Assembly (NCBI GenBank): GCA_012934845.2
Contig: WNNJ02002961.1
Span: 1 to 64,000 of the forward strand
DNA length: 64,000 nt
Direction: 5' to 3'
Source of the DNA: Pomphorhynchus laevis
Taxonomy: Eukaryota > Acanthocephala > Palaeacanthocephala > Echinorhynchida > Pomphorhynchidae
Positions 45,901-51,267 of this stretch are shown piece after piece. The translations under genes and the position numbers were made by a program. A model generated the notes under the pieces. That model ran no database searches and was not told the origin of the DNA. It was given only the letters and a program-made list of their open reading frames with translations. How positions within the stretch are numbered: position 1 is the first letter of the stretch; each line of letters opens with the position of its first letter.

Positions 45901-47660
45901 TTATTAAAAATAATATTTTTAATCAGTTTTCAGCAGCGGTCCTTAAACAACTAAATACGATTTTAATTATACTCCAAAATAATTAGAGCGCTTATAATTG
46001 TCTTGATTATTAATAAATCTAATATCATAAAATATATAAAAAATGTAAACAAATTAAATTTATTACCAATTTTAATTAAAATTGCTGAAATGTATAAATA
46101 AATTCGCAATACGATCTTAGTTATACTCCAAATGATTATAGCGATTATAATTGTTTTGATTATTAATTAATCAAATAATATAAAATATATAAAAAATGTA
46201 AACAAATTAAATAGATAAATAAATTTTAAATTAAAATTGCTGAAATTTCCTAATAAATTCCAAATACTATCTTAACTATTTTCCAAAATAATTAAAGCGA
46301 TTATAATTGTCTTGATTATTAATTAATCAAATAATATAAAATATATAAAAAATGTAAACAAATTAAATATATAAACCAATTTTATATTAAAATTGCTGAA
46401 ATTTCTTGATAAATTCCAAATACTATCTTAACTTTTTTCCAAAATGATTATAGCGATTATAATTGTCTTGATTATTAATTAATCAAATAATATAAATTAT
46501 ATAAAAAATGTAAACAAATTAAATATATAAACCAATTTTATATTAAAATTGCTGAAATTTCTTAATAAATTCCAAATACGATCTTAACTATTTTCCAAAA
46601 TAATTAAAGCGATTATAATTGTCTTGATTATTAATAAATCTAATATCATAAAATATATTAAAATTTAAACAAATTAAATAGATAAACCAATTTTATATTA
46701 AAATTGCTGAAATTTCTTAATAAATTCCAAATACGATCTTAACTATTTTCCAAAATAATTAAAGCGATTATAATTGTTTTTATTATTTATTATGATTGGA
46801 TAATAGTTCCAAATCCTAATTGCAACGAAAATAATCTGTATTACCAATTAGAGTGTCAATTTTAAGCGATGCAATACTAACCTTTTGACCACATTCAGTT
46901 TTGTTCTTGTTTTTTTGATTTCGATTTTGCTTTTGGACTAGTTTACTTGCATCCTGGCGTCGTCCTTGCGTCTGGAGCCCTTGATAATTTCTCAGCAAAA
47001 CCGGGTCATGTCCTGCCGCGTCGATTACGTTGATCGCCCTAACTGTGTGTTGAGTTGGTAATGACTTGTTTATTAAATCAAGGTAGAGATGATTTATGTA
47101 CGCCTCCTGATCGGCTCGTCGAAAGGTCTGTCACCAGGAGGGTGTTCGCGTTTAGCTCATCCCGCAGCTGCCTTACTGCGAGGAGTTCCCAGGGCTCCAC
47201 AAGGAGGAACGGACACCACCCAATAATTAATAATAATTAATTAATAATTAATTACAACGAAAATAATTATGCAATAAATAATTATGGCATAAAATGATTA
47301 ATTAGTAATGATGGTTAGATTAATTGTGATTGGATTGTTATTGAATTCAAATTTGGTATTCTTCTAAGAGAATTTATTATATCTGTGTTCATAATAGGCA
47401 CCGAATAGCATGAAGTCTCTGATAACAGCCATATGGTTAATGACCACGTCATTTGGCAACTTATTTACTTTGATAATCAATGGATTTACTAAAACAACAA
47501 ACGTAAGGATTTACATATTTGATATTTTATCATTTGAAAATTTGTTTAGGCATCTTGGCTGTATTTTCTTTATGCAGCTCTCGTAACAGTAATGGCATTC
47601 ATCTTTAAATTCCTTGTAAATCGATATAACAAAAGAAAATCCGAAACACAAACCAATTGA
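11072..47660 (+). CDS. Proton-coupled oligopeptide transporter (POT/PTR2, SLC15 type), 14 exons
   Basis: Exons: 11072-11216, 12722-12863, 14493-14579, 14640-14739, 24290-24380, 32431-32541, 32590-32672, 37888-37971, 38020-38154, 39655-39776, 41103-41184, 45025-45129, 47398-47502, 47550-47660. All junctions are GT-AG, phases agree, and the total is 1,503 nt (500 residues plus TGA). POT-family membrane proteins couple proton flow to uptake of di- and tripeptides. Hallmarks are [10 protein letters not shown] in TM1, [42 protein letters not shown] and [12 protein letters not shown]. The length is near microbial and plant-type cores; the large extracellular domain of animal SLC15 proteins, normally between IS at exon 11 and KS at exon 12, was not found. 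A polyadenylation signal follows. No exon is disrupted, so it is probably functional despite its repeat-filled introns. Confidence 0.92.
12722..12863 (+). CDS. Transporter exon 2
   Basis: Acceptor follows a T-rich run. Encodes [32 protein letters not shown] and [12 protein letters not shown], which match TM2, TM3 and the conserved GA-IAD-LG loop of SLC15 proteins. Donor GTAAGC, phase 2. Confidence 0.92.
14090..14167 (+). ncRNA. Family D hammerhead-like fold, best copy
   Basis: Three helices can be drawn: CTGCTATG with CATAGCAG (stem III), GAGGA with TCCTC (stem I) and GAGTTAGGGG with CCTCTAATTC (stem II, ten pairs counting G-U). The junction strands are CGAAAC, CTGATGA and GGGTA, each flanked by the right helices for a hammerhead core. 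The linear order UH, GAAAC, CUGAUGA is the reverse cyclic order of the classic ribozyme. Activity is unknown. Confidence 0.55.
14210..14284 (+). ncRNA. Family D hammerhead-like fold, tandem second unit
   Basis: A second, more divergent unit follows directly, with GCTATGTTGGACC, CTGAAAT, GCATTGCAG and CTCCTGATGACC. Between the units ATTCTGATACAAC and GTTGTATTAGAAT can pair as a hairpin. Tandem tails are characteristic of PLE pseudo-LTRs. Confidence 0.5.
14493..14579 (+). CDS. Transporter exon 3
   Basis: Encodes [20 protein letters not shown], matching TM4 and the VSSI motif. Acceptor CATTTAG, donor GTTTGT, phase 2; the following intron is only 60 bases. Confidence 0.9.
   Translation, partial: NYSISVICLYMWINTSNSFFYSPRWQTQ
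14640..14739 (+). CDS. Transporter exon 4 (POT signature)
   Basis: Encodes [20 protein letters not shown] then [13 protein letters not shown], the strongest POT-family signature in the gene. Donor GTAAGA, phase 0. The next intron is 9.55 kb. Confidence 0.95.
15180..17570 (-). mobile_element. LINE with AP endonuclease and RT, decayed
   Basis: On the minus strand, from the right: an endonuclease with LLGDFN (about 17,500), [20 protein letters not shown] and [17 protein letters not shown] (about 17,240-17,290); then RT pieces [32 protein letters not shown] (about 16,100-16,250), and [20 protein letters not shown] with RISSLLFAD (about 15,800-15,960). Order and motifs are those of an EN-RT non-LTR retrotransposon. 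Multiple stops and frame changes; the 5' end is missing. The YADD-type motif reads FADV. Confidence 0.8.
17752..18134 (-). repeat. Family B repeat with terminal inverted repeats
   Basis: About 32 bases at 17,752-17,790 (TTGTTAGACTGGACTTTGAC) recur inverted at about 18,100-18,134, enclosing a hammerhead-like fold and a body (TCAATTGTCTGAGGCTTATG) that recurs inverted at 3,928-4,019. CACGGATGTGC motifs near 18,045 and 18,065 also occur near 5,665, 17,690 and 20,425. Confidence 0.65.
17798..17883 (-). ncRNA. Family B hammerhead-like fold
   Basis: Minus-strand RNA reads CCGAAAC, arm GACCAGUCAGUAC, UUCUA, CUGAUGA, GUUG, arm GUACUCAUUGGUC, GUC, UAGAA. Stem III pairs over about 13 bases, stem I is UUCUA/UAGAA plus three more pairs past a bulged G, and stem II is CAAC/GUUG. 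GUCAC/GUGAC closes the ends. All hammerhead core strands are present, but ordered GAAAC, CUGAUGA, GUC. Confidence 0.55.
18151..18223 (+). ncRNA. Family B fold, copy without GAAA
   Basis: CUGACGA with stem I UCCGA/UCGGA after GUC. The G-C pair here replaces a G-U pair in the copy at 21.6 kb, a change that keeps pairing. The region that should hold GAAAC has been replaced by a TA-rich tract. Confidence 0.45.
18511..18593 (-). ncRNA. Family B fold, inverted partner of 18.9 kb copy
   Basis: CAGCCGAAACGG, ACUGACGAUGGCUG and CUCUAGGAGUGAC are present. With the copy at 18,869-18,951 and matching flanks (GTGTTTGAATCGAGCATATT) it forms an inverted pair about 300 bases apart. Confidence 0.45.
18869..18951 (+). 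ncRNA. Family B fold
   Basis: Stem II GGCAGC/GCUGCC, stem III CAUGUGAUAG/CUAUCACAUG and the CCGUC cleavage-type strand are intact. The CUGANGA box reads CUGAUAA, so it is probably dead. Confidence 0.45.
18958..19410 (+). pseudogene. MULE-type transposase, C-terminal fragment
   Basis: The 150-residue frame has [22 protein letters not shown] and then [10 protein letters not shown] with HP-like spacing to [18 protein letters not shown]. This is the layout of the C-terminal region of Mutator-like transposases seen in many animals (W..Y.R....TNN..E.WN.....HP....I..L). The catalytic DDE core is absent, and the start lies in a family B repeat, so this is a truncated fragment. The identification rests on pattern, not on a catalytic motif. 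Confidence 0.5.
19342..19787. repeat. Tandem duplication of about 222 bp with palindrome
   Basis: The segment from 19,342 repeats from 19,564 almost unchanged. Each copy ends in a perfect inverted repeat (GCGCAAATTGCGCC, TTT, GGCGCAATTTGCGC) followed by a (TA)n tract, and the first copy contains the end of the MULE-like fragment. The short tract (19,545-19,564) and the long one (19,768-19,843) differ greatly in length. Confidence 0.85.
19768..19843. repeat. (TA)n microsatellite
   Basis: An uninterrupted TA dinucleotide tract of about 76 bases. Reading frames through it (Ile-Tyr runs) are artefacts. Confidence 0.95.
19917..19983 (-). ncRNA. Hammerhead ribozyme, classic order (type I)
   Basis: Minus-strand RNA: CUGCAA, CUGAUGA, stem II GGCUU/AAGCC with loop CUCA, GAAAC, stem III ACGG/CCGU with loop UAAG, U at the cleavage position, then UUGCAG pairing back to CUGCAA as stem I; the stem continues outward beyond an internal loop. 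Every conserved core nucleotide of the hammerhead self-cleaving motif is present, in order. Type I hammerheads occur in Penelope-like elements and animal retrozymes. It lies antisense in transporter intron 4. Self-cleavage is inferred. Confidence 0.8.
20524..20558 (-). ncRNA. Decayed hammerhead-like core
   Basis: Minus strand: CUUUUU, CUGACGA, GGC-GUUAA-GCC hairpin, then CAAAAC where GAAAC is expected. Stem III and the cleavage step are not convincing. Confidence 0.35.
20910..20992 (-). ncRNA. Family B fold
   Basis: Stem III CUGAUG-UAG pairs with CUACCAUCAG; stem I CCUA/UAGG; ends closed by GUCACU/AGUGA. The CUGANGA box reads CUGAUUA and CGAAAC reads UGAAAC, so the core is partly eroded. Confidence 0.45.
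21270..21353 (-). ncRNA. Family B fold with perfect stem II
   Basis: GGCAGC-CGAAAC and CUGAUGA-GU-GCUGCC put the two hammerhead boxes on either side of a six-pair stem II. Stem I is CCUA/UAGG plus UCAC/GUGA after a bulge. Stem III is weaker than in sister copies because the 3' arm has drifted. Confidence 0.5.
21368..21449. repeat. (TA)n microsatellite
   Basis: About 82 bases of TA dinucleotides inside the family B array. Frames through it are artefacts. Confidence 0.95.
21571..21657 (-). ncRNA. Family B fold
   Basis: Stem II GCAGU/ACUGC, stem III CCUAACCAC/GUGGUUAGG, stem I UCCGA/UUGGA plus UCA/UGA past a bulged G, with CGAAAC, CUGACGA and CGUC. The helices differ in sequence from other copies while staying paired. 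Confidence 0.55.
21879..21959. repeat. (TA)n microsatellite
   Basis: About 80 bases of TA dinucleotides separating family B from family E. Confidence 0.95.
22043..22132 (-). ncRNA. Hammerhead motif, classic order, family E unit 1
   Basis: Minus-strand RNA: GCCUU, CUGACGA, stem II GCCCG/CGGGC, GAAAC, a longer stem III region, GUC, AGGGU pairing back to GCCUU. All core nucleotides are present in classic order. Stem III has an internal loop, so activity is uncertain. Confidence 0.65.
22483..22574 (-). ncRNA. Hammerhead motif, classic order, family E unit 2
   Basis: Same core as unit 1; stem III shows AACGG/CCGUU and the cleavage strand reads GUA rather than GUC, also allowed by the UH rule. 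Confidence 0.65.
23140..23700 (+). repeat. Family B repeats, + orientation
   Basis: Two units, recognisable by TTGTGAGAAAGC, GAATAAAATTGGGAT and the fold at 23,406-23,491. That fold keeps stem II GGCAGC and stem III CUGAUGGUAG/CUACCAUCAG, but its CUGANGA box reads CUGAUUA. Confidence 0.65.
23770..23965 (+). repeat. Family E fragment
   Basis: A diverged, inverted piece of family E with GAGCGAAACGAAAAC and TTCTGTAGCTGGTTTTCAAT; the CUGACGA side is lost. Upstream, 23,700-23,765 is a set of nested palindromes built from TAATATTGTA and TAGTACAATA. Confidence 0.65.
24290..24380 (+). CDS. Transporter exon 5
   Basis: Encodes [20 protein letters not shown] then [10 protein letters not shown], a block well conserved in SLC15 proteins. 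Acceptor TTTGGCAG, donor GTAAGT, phase 1. Spacing from DQ in exon 4 to FFS equals that of the human family members, so no exon is missing in the 9.5 kb between. Confidence 0.95.
24381..25845. other. Intron sequence, nothing recognised
   Basis: AT-rich start of intron 5. A GC-richer patch near 24,680-24,715 is not identified. Confidence 0.4.
25850..26830 (+). mobile_element. LINE RT fragment (jockey/R1-like) with 3' end
   Basis: RT traces [33 protein letters not shown] and, in other frames, [35 protein letters not shown] and [18 protein letters not shown]. The 3' end with CTGAGGCCGTG lies near 26,790. The 5' half is missing and there are several frame breaks. A near copy lies inverted at 49.7-50.9 kb. 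Confidence 0.8.
26980..29003 (+). mobile_element. LTR retroelement fossil (gag, zinc knuckles, RNase H)
   Basis: A gag-like start ([20 protein letters not shown]) is followed by [20 protein letters not shown] at about 27,180, two zinc knuckles ([14 protein letters not shown] and [13 protein letters not shown], about 27,740-27,840), a protease-like region, and an RNase H block [14 protein letters not shown] at about 28,600. Family: gypsy-like (Metaviridae kin). Most of RT and all integrase are missing. Broken in several places and old. It sits directly behind a LINE 3' end. Confidence 0.8.
29110..29310. repeat. AT-rich simple repeat (TTATAATA-type)
   Basis: Repeated TTATAATA and ATATAATATT units bordering the tandem array. 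No genes. Confidence 0.8.
29395..29475 (-). ncRNA. Family C hammerhead-like fold, unit 1
   Basis: Boxes and helices as in unit 3, but the loop-side box reads CUAAUGA and the cleavage strand GUCA, so this unit is more eroded. Confidence 0.45.
30137..30216 (-). ncRNA. Family C hammerhead-like fold, unit 3
   Basis: Minus strand: GGACC-GAAAC, ACAC, GCGUAGG, CUCACUG, CUGAUGA-GGUCC, A, CCUACGC, GUGUA, CAG. Stem II is GGACC/GGUCC, stem III is ACAC/GUGU plus GCGUAGG/CCUACGC, stem I is CUG/CAG here (CACUG/CAGUG in other units). The order is GAAAC, CUGAUGA, UA. A classic-order reading would need GAUU in place of GAAA. Confidence 0.5.
30530..31235. other. Intron sequence, nothing recognised
   Basis: AT-rich; a small inverted repeat (GCCAGCCATAAGATA region, about 31,030-31,075). 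No genes. Confidence 0.4.
31240..31420 (-). mobile_element. LINE 3' end fragment
   Basis: Minus-strand LINE tail (GGACCTGAGGCCGTG, GTTAACAAAATC near the terminus), the same family as at 48,725-48,890. Only the 3' untranslated end is present. Confidence 0.7.
31450..31868. repeat. Large inverted repeat with LINE tail in the loop
   Basis: Arms at about 31,450-31,625 and 31,692-31,868 are near-identical reverse complements, built from ATAAATATTGATAA-like units. The spacer holds a 60-base LINE tail (GGATTGGCTGGAAGACTCAG, GGACCTGAGGCCGTG). Confidence 0.85.
32431..32541 (+). CDS. Transporter exon 6
   Basis: Encodes [12 protein letters not shown] then [18 protein letters not shown], matching the C-Y-LAF-IP-A segment of SLC15. 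Donor GTGAAA is chosen because it keeps exact length agreement with family members; a stronger GTGAGT 12 bases downstream would add four residues in the same phase. Confidence 0.88.
32590..32672 (+). CDS. Transporter exon 7
   Basis: Encodes [20 protein letters not shown] and RFVKALF. Matches the GS-YKK-P-G motif. Introns on the left 48 bases, on the right 5.2 kb. Donor GTAAGT, phase 0. Confidence 0.92.
32985..33035. repeat. Palindrome
   Basis: GTGGAGAGTGTGAAGTAAAA and its near complement around a short spacer; likely the tip of a foldback element. Confidence 0.7.
33180..33315 (-). repeat. Family A repeat (hammerhead-like, eroded)
   Basis: Carries GTATTGG/CCAATAC arms, a CUGAUUA box and CCGAAAG. 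The second GAAA is lost. Outer arm TTGGCTGAC as in other A copies. Confidence 0.55.
33470..33560. repeat. Two adjacent nested hairpins
   Basis: GCCATTTGTC and its complement pair around AAATA, directly followed by a second hairpin with arms CGTGCCATTTGTCTATT and its complement; both share the ATTTGTCTATTT core, suggesting one arose from the other. Confidence 0.8.
33980..34480 (+). mobile_element. LINE RT fragment (LQGDPLSPQLF type)
   Basis: Traces resembling [19 protein letters not shown] (about 34,000-34,060) are followed by the frame with [20 protein letters not shown] (34,090-34,150), a decayed YADD block, then [15 protein letters not shown]. The catalytic ADD reads PDN. Stops and frame changes; upstream, 33,524-33,889 is an open frame I do not recognise. 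Confidence 0.65.
34490..36700 (-). mobile_element. LINE-like element with TQxDP...YADD reverse transcriptase
   Basis: On the minus strand, from the right: [20 protein letters not shown] (about 36,140-36,200), [13 protein letters not shown] (about 36,010-36,050), then [20 protein letters not shown] and VMYRRYADD (about 35,560-35,690), then QDALAT-YGWQPP with [16 protein letters not shown] (about 34,705-34,815). This series (GPSGLD, PLDKNPG-RPIG, TQGDP, YADD, RYGW-P, C-CG) marks a retroelement family common in corals, Hydra and other invertebrates; I do not assign its clade. Broken in many places. Other pieces at 54.2-54.5 and 62.4-63.2 kb. Confidence 0.7.
36950..37015 (+). other. tRNA-like sequence
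   Basis: GGGTGATCGAGTGGTCAGCA resembles a D arm with A box and a possible B box GTTCAGAGCC follows. No full cloverleaf found; likely a tRNA-derived relic. Confidence 0.25.
37888..37971 (+). CDS. Transporter exon 8
   Basis: Encodes [15 protein letters not shown] and [13 protein letters not shown], the charged cytoplasmic loop before TM7 ending in the K-YD motif. Acceptor TTGATAG fits phase 0; the following intron is 48 bases. Confidence 0.88.
38020..38154 (+). CDS. Transporter exon 9
   Basis: Encodes [19 protein letters not shown] then [20 protein letters not shown], the FWALFDQQGS-W-LQ motif of TM7. I end it at ATC before GTAAGT because KEMNRQI then aligns residue for residue with the family; an earlier GT would break phase. 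Confidence 0.92.
38317..38382 (+). tRNA. Degenerate tRNA-like sequence
   Basis: GTGAGA at the start pairs with TCTCAC at the end, and GGTTTAGTGGTTAGTATC is a textbook D arm/A box. The T arm lacks GTTCGA, so this is probably a tRNA pseudogene or tRNA-derived SINE head. Confidence 0.3.
38545..38703 (-). repeat. Family A repeat with hammerhead core
   Basis: Minus strand: GAUCAGUAG, CUGAUGA, GU-CAACCAAU-AC, UGAAA, UGUAGCGUA, CUGAUGCU. Read as a classic type I hammerhead, stem III is two pairs, as in minimal retrozyme and PLE ribozymes; stem II is weakened. An upstream CGAAAC gives the alternative reversed-order reading. Outer arms GCCAACATT/GATGCTAGC partly pair. Confidence 0.55.
38925..39055 (-). 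repeat. Family A repeat (eroded)
   Basis: Second copy within 400 bases, with CTGAAATGTAGCGTACTG kept but the CUGAUGA box changed to GUGACGU. A third stub lies at 39,270-39,345. Confidence 0.6.
39655..39776 (+). CDS. Transporter exon 10
   Basis: Encodes [20 protein letters not shown] and [18 protein letters not shown], matching I-PDQMQ-INP--I-I-VP-F of TM8. Donor GTAATG, phase 2. Confidence 0.95.
41103..41184 (+). CDS. Transporter exon 11
   Basis: Encodes [20 protein letters not shown] then ILQFFIS, equivalent to the L-KM--GM-L----F---ALLQ segment of TM9. Donor GTAAAT, phase 0. In typical animal SLC15 proteins the large extracellular domain starts here; none is seen. Confidence 0.92.
41195..41590. 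repeat. Direct repeat pair in intron 11, copy 1
   Basis: About 390 bases recur at 41,968-42,365 in the same orientation (for example GAATTTACGGTTTTCTTGTG and GAAGCCGCAAATTGGAC). The pair encloses about 380 bases of unrelated sequence. Confidence 0.85.
41968..42365. repeat. Direct repeat pair in intron 11, copy 2
   Basis: Second copy, with scattered substitutions and one small deletion. Both end in GCACAATAG or GTACAATAG. A miniature terminal-repeat element or a simple duplication could explain the pair. Confidence 0.85.
42370..44360. other. Intron sequence, nothing recognised
   Basis: Very AT-rich. I searched it for exons of the SLC15 extracellular domain and saw none. Short local repeats (CATTTATCATATTGAAC-like) at 43,510-43,620. 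Confidence 0.4.
44362..44440 (+). ncRNA. Solitary family D-like fold
   Basis: GCTGATGT pairs with ACACATCAGC, and GGAGA with TCTC before CTGAAGA. It resembles the PLE tail at 14,090 but no PLE coding sequence lies next to it. The GAAAC box reads TAAAAT. Confidence 0.35.
45025..45129 (+). CDS. Transporter exon 12
   Basis: Encodes [20 protein letters not shown] and [15 protein letters not shown], matching the IPQY-L-T-GEV-FS-TGLEF-Y segment of TM10. Acceptor ACTTTTAG, donor GTAATT, phase 0. Confidence 0.95.
45960..46790. repeat. Tandem satellite, 156-bp period
   Basis: GATTATAATTGTCTTGATTA recurs at about 45,990, 46,145, 46,301, 46,457, 46,613 and 46,768, giving a 153-156 base period and about five units in intron 12. 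Very AT-rich, no coding content. Confidence 0.9.
46800..47230. other. GC-richer insert in intron 12
   Basis: Distinctly less AT-rich than its surroundings and without introns or a recognisable domain. On the minus strand 46,816-46,998 reads a basic peptide ending in [15 protein letters not shown], vaguely like 52,915-53,000. Probably an unidentified element piece. Confidence 0.35.
47398..47502 (+). CDS. Transporter exon 13
   Basis: Encodes [20 protein letters not shown] then [15 protein letters not shown], the AP-NMKS motif and TM11 of SLC15. Followed by a 47-base intron. Confidence 0.95.
47550..47660 (+). CDS. Transporter exon 14 and stop
   Basis: Encodes [20 protein letters not shown] (TM12), a short basic cytoplasmic tail [13 protein letters not shown] and TGA. 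Confidence 0.93.
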   Translation, partial: ASWLYFLYAALVTVMAFIFKFLVNRYNKRKSETQTN

Positions 47661-47808
47661 TTCACTTTTCACATATCAATAATTCGGCGTTACTTCTAGC
47701 TAGTCTCATTGAAATCTATTTACAGAAAAACAGTCAAAAATATATTTACTAAAATACTTATAATCATAATGATGATAGTGATTGCTAATTCAAACTTGAA
47801 TTTGTATA

Positions 47809-47814
47809 AATAAA
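47809..47814 (+). terminator. Polyadenylation signal AATAAA
   Basis: A consensus hexamer about 150 bases after the transporter stop. In such AT-rich DNA chance occurrence is possible, but position fits. Confidence 0.5.
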
Positions 47815-47829
47815 ACCGTTAATTGATTA

Positions 47830-48720
47830 CTTTATTTTAATCAAATCATCAACATACATATCGATGATAATATTAGATATTAATATTAAAAATTGAATTT
47901 AATATTAATAATATTAAATATAATATTTTAATAATATTAAATAAAAAAATAATATTATTTATAATGTAAATAATTTAATAAGAAAAATACATATATCGAT
48001 ACAATTCAATCGGGAAGAATCTTTAGTAGTTGTCAACATATACATCGTTTGGAAGACCCTAAAATTAATTTTATTTACAAAAGCGCAGTGACAACTGACA
48101 ACATCAAACGACCAGAACTTGAATGATAAGAAAAACAAATTACAAATGAATACGCAATTTTAGTCTGATGATTTCATTTCATAAATTTTGATATTCGTAA
48201 TTAATAACAAAGTTTAAATAAACATTTCAATAAGTGATCTACCAAAATGCTAAAATATTATTATTTTAATTATAAATAACATGTTGTAAATGCAAGTTAC
48301 AAGCACAAATCTGAAAAATATCAGCTCGAGCTGATATTAAAAAATTCAAATTATATTTTGCATTTTGTCAATTAATGTATATCAAGTAATATATTTGTAA
48401 AGTAAAATATATATGTAATTTTTATATGTCATTTTACATGATATAGAAATTTTACATGATATATCTTGCATTTTACATGATAAATCTTGCAGTTTACGTG
48501 ATAAGAAATAAAAAATTAATACAATGGTTATATAATAAATTGTTTACATGAAAAGATAAATACAAAATACAAATATTGTTTATCAGACAATTGTTTACAT
48601 AATAAGAAATACAAAATACATATCTTAATTATAAGACAATTGTTAACACGATTAGAGATATATCTTGTTAATTAGACATAATTGTTTTTTTATAATAAGT
48701 AATACAAATACATATATTGT
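47830..48720. other. Intergenic AT-rich stretch
   Basis: No gene seen. Local repeats of TTTACATGATA at 48,420-48,500 and of GACAATTGTTTACA at 48,590-48,650. Confidence 0.4.
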
Positions 48721-48724
48721 TTAT

Positions 48725-49340
48725 GATACATCATTATAATAATGATTTTGTTAACAACTATATAACCACTAAAAAGTTTTAAAAAGAAAACACAGAAATA
48801 GAAAACAGAAAATAAAGTCAGTTCATTCGTTAATGGAGTCTTCATTGTGTCACGGCCTCAGGTCCACAGGGATCTGATTCCTCCAGCCAATCCAAAACGA
48901 CGCTATCCGACGAAACCACCCGGGGTCTCTCACTCCCCCTCGAAGAATCCAATCGAAGCGGAATATGCTCGGTAATCTAGAAATGAGGAGCTTAAGAAAC
49001 CTTAGTATTTGCTCTGGGGACGTCCTCTAGAAAAAAAGACTAATCCCGATATAGCCCAAGTACCCTAAAGGACACTTGGGTTTTCCCATTCAATGACAAA
49101 TGCTGAGCCCGTTTTAGGGCCTACATAGCTTTCTTCAGGATACGTTTGAGTCTATCCAGGTCAGCTTCCACTGACCAGTTCACCGTAATGGCGAATCCTA
49201 GATATTTTAATCGACTTGTGAAGGTAGGAATTGGTTGAGGCTGCAAAATGAAGGAGAGTGCAAAGAGTGCTAATCTCTAAAGCGTCTTTTTTGCTGGCAG
49301 GGGCGCCATGAAAGACGACCACCTGCGACCACCTGGTGAC
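48725..49340 (-). mobile_element. LINE 3' fragment, copy related to 49.7-50.9 kb
   Basis: Minus strand holds the same RT tail as the next element ([20 protein letters not shown] region near 49,130, KTQV-LWGTW-like near 49,060) and the 3' end with GGACCTGAGGCCGTG. 5' truncated, several breaks. Confidence 0.65.
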
Positions 49341-49344
49341 ATTC

Positions 49345-49735
49345 ATGCTATTATACATGCCATTTTCATTTCATCGGCTTCTACGGAGCAAGTTCGGAAA
49401 TACAATTCTACTTGCCGCTTAAAATGACTCAATTTCTCATCTTCCGGCTCGAACTTGTGAAATGAAGCAATGTGTCGACTGGTTACCCTGGAAGCTGAAG
49501 TAGCTCCATCTTGCTCCATGCTACTAGTTTGATGGCATTGTCTCTACTCCTGCAGTATCACAATGTCATCTATACGTTTTGCCATCAGCTGCATCAATTC
49601 CATTTGCTGAACCAGTAGACGCGTGAATGTCACTTTCTCCTTGTCGCCAAATGGCATGCTGAGAAATGAACAAACAGATACGCAAAAAGCTGCTTCTTCA
49701 ACAAACAATACATAATAATAAAGATTTTGTTAAAT
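49345..49735 (-). mobile_element. gag fragment of gypsy-like fossil
   Basis: Inverted copy of the gag start seen at 26,980-27,270 (CTGCAGGAGTAGAGACAATG and flanks). Short, broken. It again directly abuts a LINE 3' end, the same arrangement as at 26.8-27.0 kb. Confidence 0.75.
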
Positions 49736-49739
49736 AAAA

Positions 49740-50880
49740 CTAAATACAACCGTTAAAAAGGCTTAAAAAGTAAAACATGCAAAGGAAAACAGGAAGTAAT
49801 GTATGGTTCGTCTAACGTCATATTTCTTCTCTATAATCACGGCCTCAGTTCCATAGAGATCTGAGCCCTCTAGCCTATCCAATACGCCACCTTCCGGCAG
49901 AGCCACACAGGGTCTTTTACCCGTCGAAGACTCCAATCGAGGCGAACTATCAAGTTTCTCATCTCGCTAATCTCGAGATGAGGAGCTTGATAAACCTTAA
50001 ACTTTGCTATGGGGGACGTCTTCTAGAAAAGAAAATTAATCCAGAGATAGCCCAAGTACCCCAGATGCGCACTTGGGTTTTTCCATTTAATGACAGATGC
50101 TGAGCCCGTTTCAGGGCCCACCAAGCTATTTTCAGAATACGTTTTAGTCTATCCAAATCACCTTCCGCTGACCAGTTCACCGTAATGGTAAACCCCAGGT
50201 ATTTTACTCGACTTGTTATGGTAGAGATTAGTTGAGGCTGCAAAATGGAGGAAAGTGCAGAGAGTGCTAATCTCTTAAGCGTCTTTTTTGGTGGCAGGGG
50301 CGCTATGAAAGACGACCACCTGCGATTTATAGGAGTTGAGAACAAGATTGAATATGGGTAGCTGGTTTTTTTAATCTTAAAAAGAAACGGCTGATGTCAG
50401 AAACTACATCTTGGCACCTACGTCCAGAGAACAGGGCTGTGGTATCATCGGCGTATACAACGAGATGTGGTCTCGTTTGAATTTTTTGTAGAGTATAATG
50501 GAGGCAGAAAGATACAAGATTGAGAAAGTGGGGATCCTTGAGGCACACCCGTAATAGGGTAGAACTGACATGCATCAGGGTCATCTTCATAGAAGAATCG
50601 CTTTGTATACAACAATATTTTCACCCTGTTAACAAATATCACAGCAGCTGAAGGGACCTGATAGAAGAGATAACAAAAGGAATGGAAATGCGGTCAAATG
50701 CAGCAGAAAAATCAATAAAGACAGCCCTAGCAAGCTGATGACTGTTATTTTGGCAAAACTGATGCACTTCACATATTGCTAAATGGACCGAGCCATCTTT
50801 TTACGTACCCATAGAAACGTAATGGGATTAAATTTCGCCTACTTTAATGGTTGCGGATTTTATGAGCATGCGTTTTTTCG
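49740..50880 (-). mobile_element. LINE RT region (jockey/R1-like), minus strand
   Basis: RT pieces: [20 protein letters not shown] with GSPLSQSCIF (about 50,500-50,620), LVVYADDTTALFSGRR (about 50,420-50,470) and [19 protein letters not shown] (about 50,080-50,140). The catalytic YADD is intact in its frame. Homologous to 25,850-26,830 in inverted orientation. Frame changes separate the pieces. Confidence 0.8.
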
Positions 50881-51267
50881 TAAATGGAGATAATGGAGTT
50901 TTGGATCGAAATGGGCCGCAGATCTTTAGGACATGAAATCGATTTCTTTTTGGATAAAAACACATGTCGGCTAATACTTATGCCAGCGATATTAGACGTG
51001 ATGCTAATATCATTGTAATGGCGACATCCTTTCTCTGACTGTCTGATAAAAGCTGACAGACCCGAGTGGAGAGTGGCGCGTGGGTTCTAGGGGTGCATGG
51101 AAGTAGCCCCAGGAGTTTAGGATATCTATGATAGATATATACCTACTCCTGAAGTCACACCAAGGTGAGATTGGTTGGAAAGATTGAGTGGCTCCATAAT
51201 TATGTAAAGATAGTGACTCCTCTAAACTTTGTCAAGGTATATGCTAACAATCCAAAACAAAGCTCTA

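Noticed and set aside
46816-47240. Small frames in the GC-richer insert as genes
   Set aside because: No domain, no start or splice context, and the sequence sits within an intron of the transporter.
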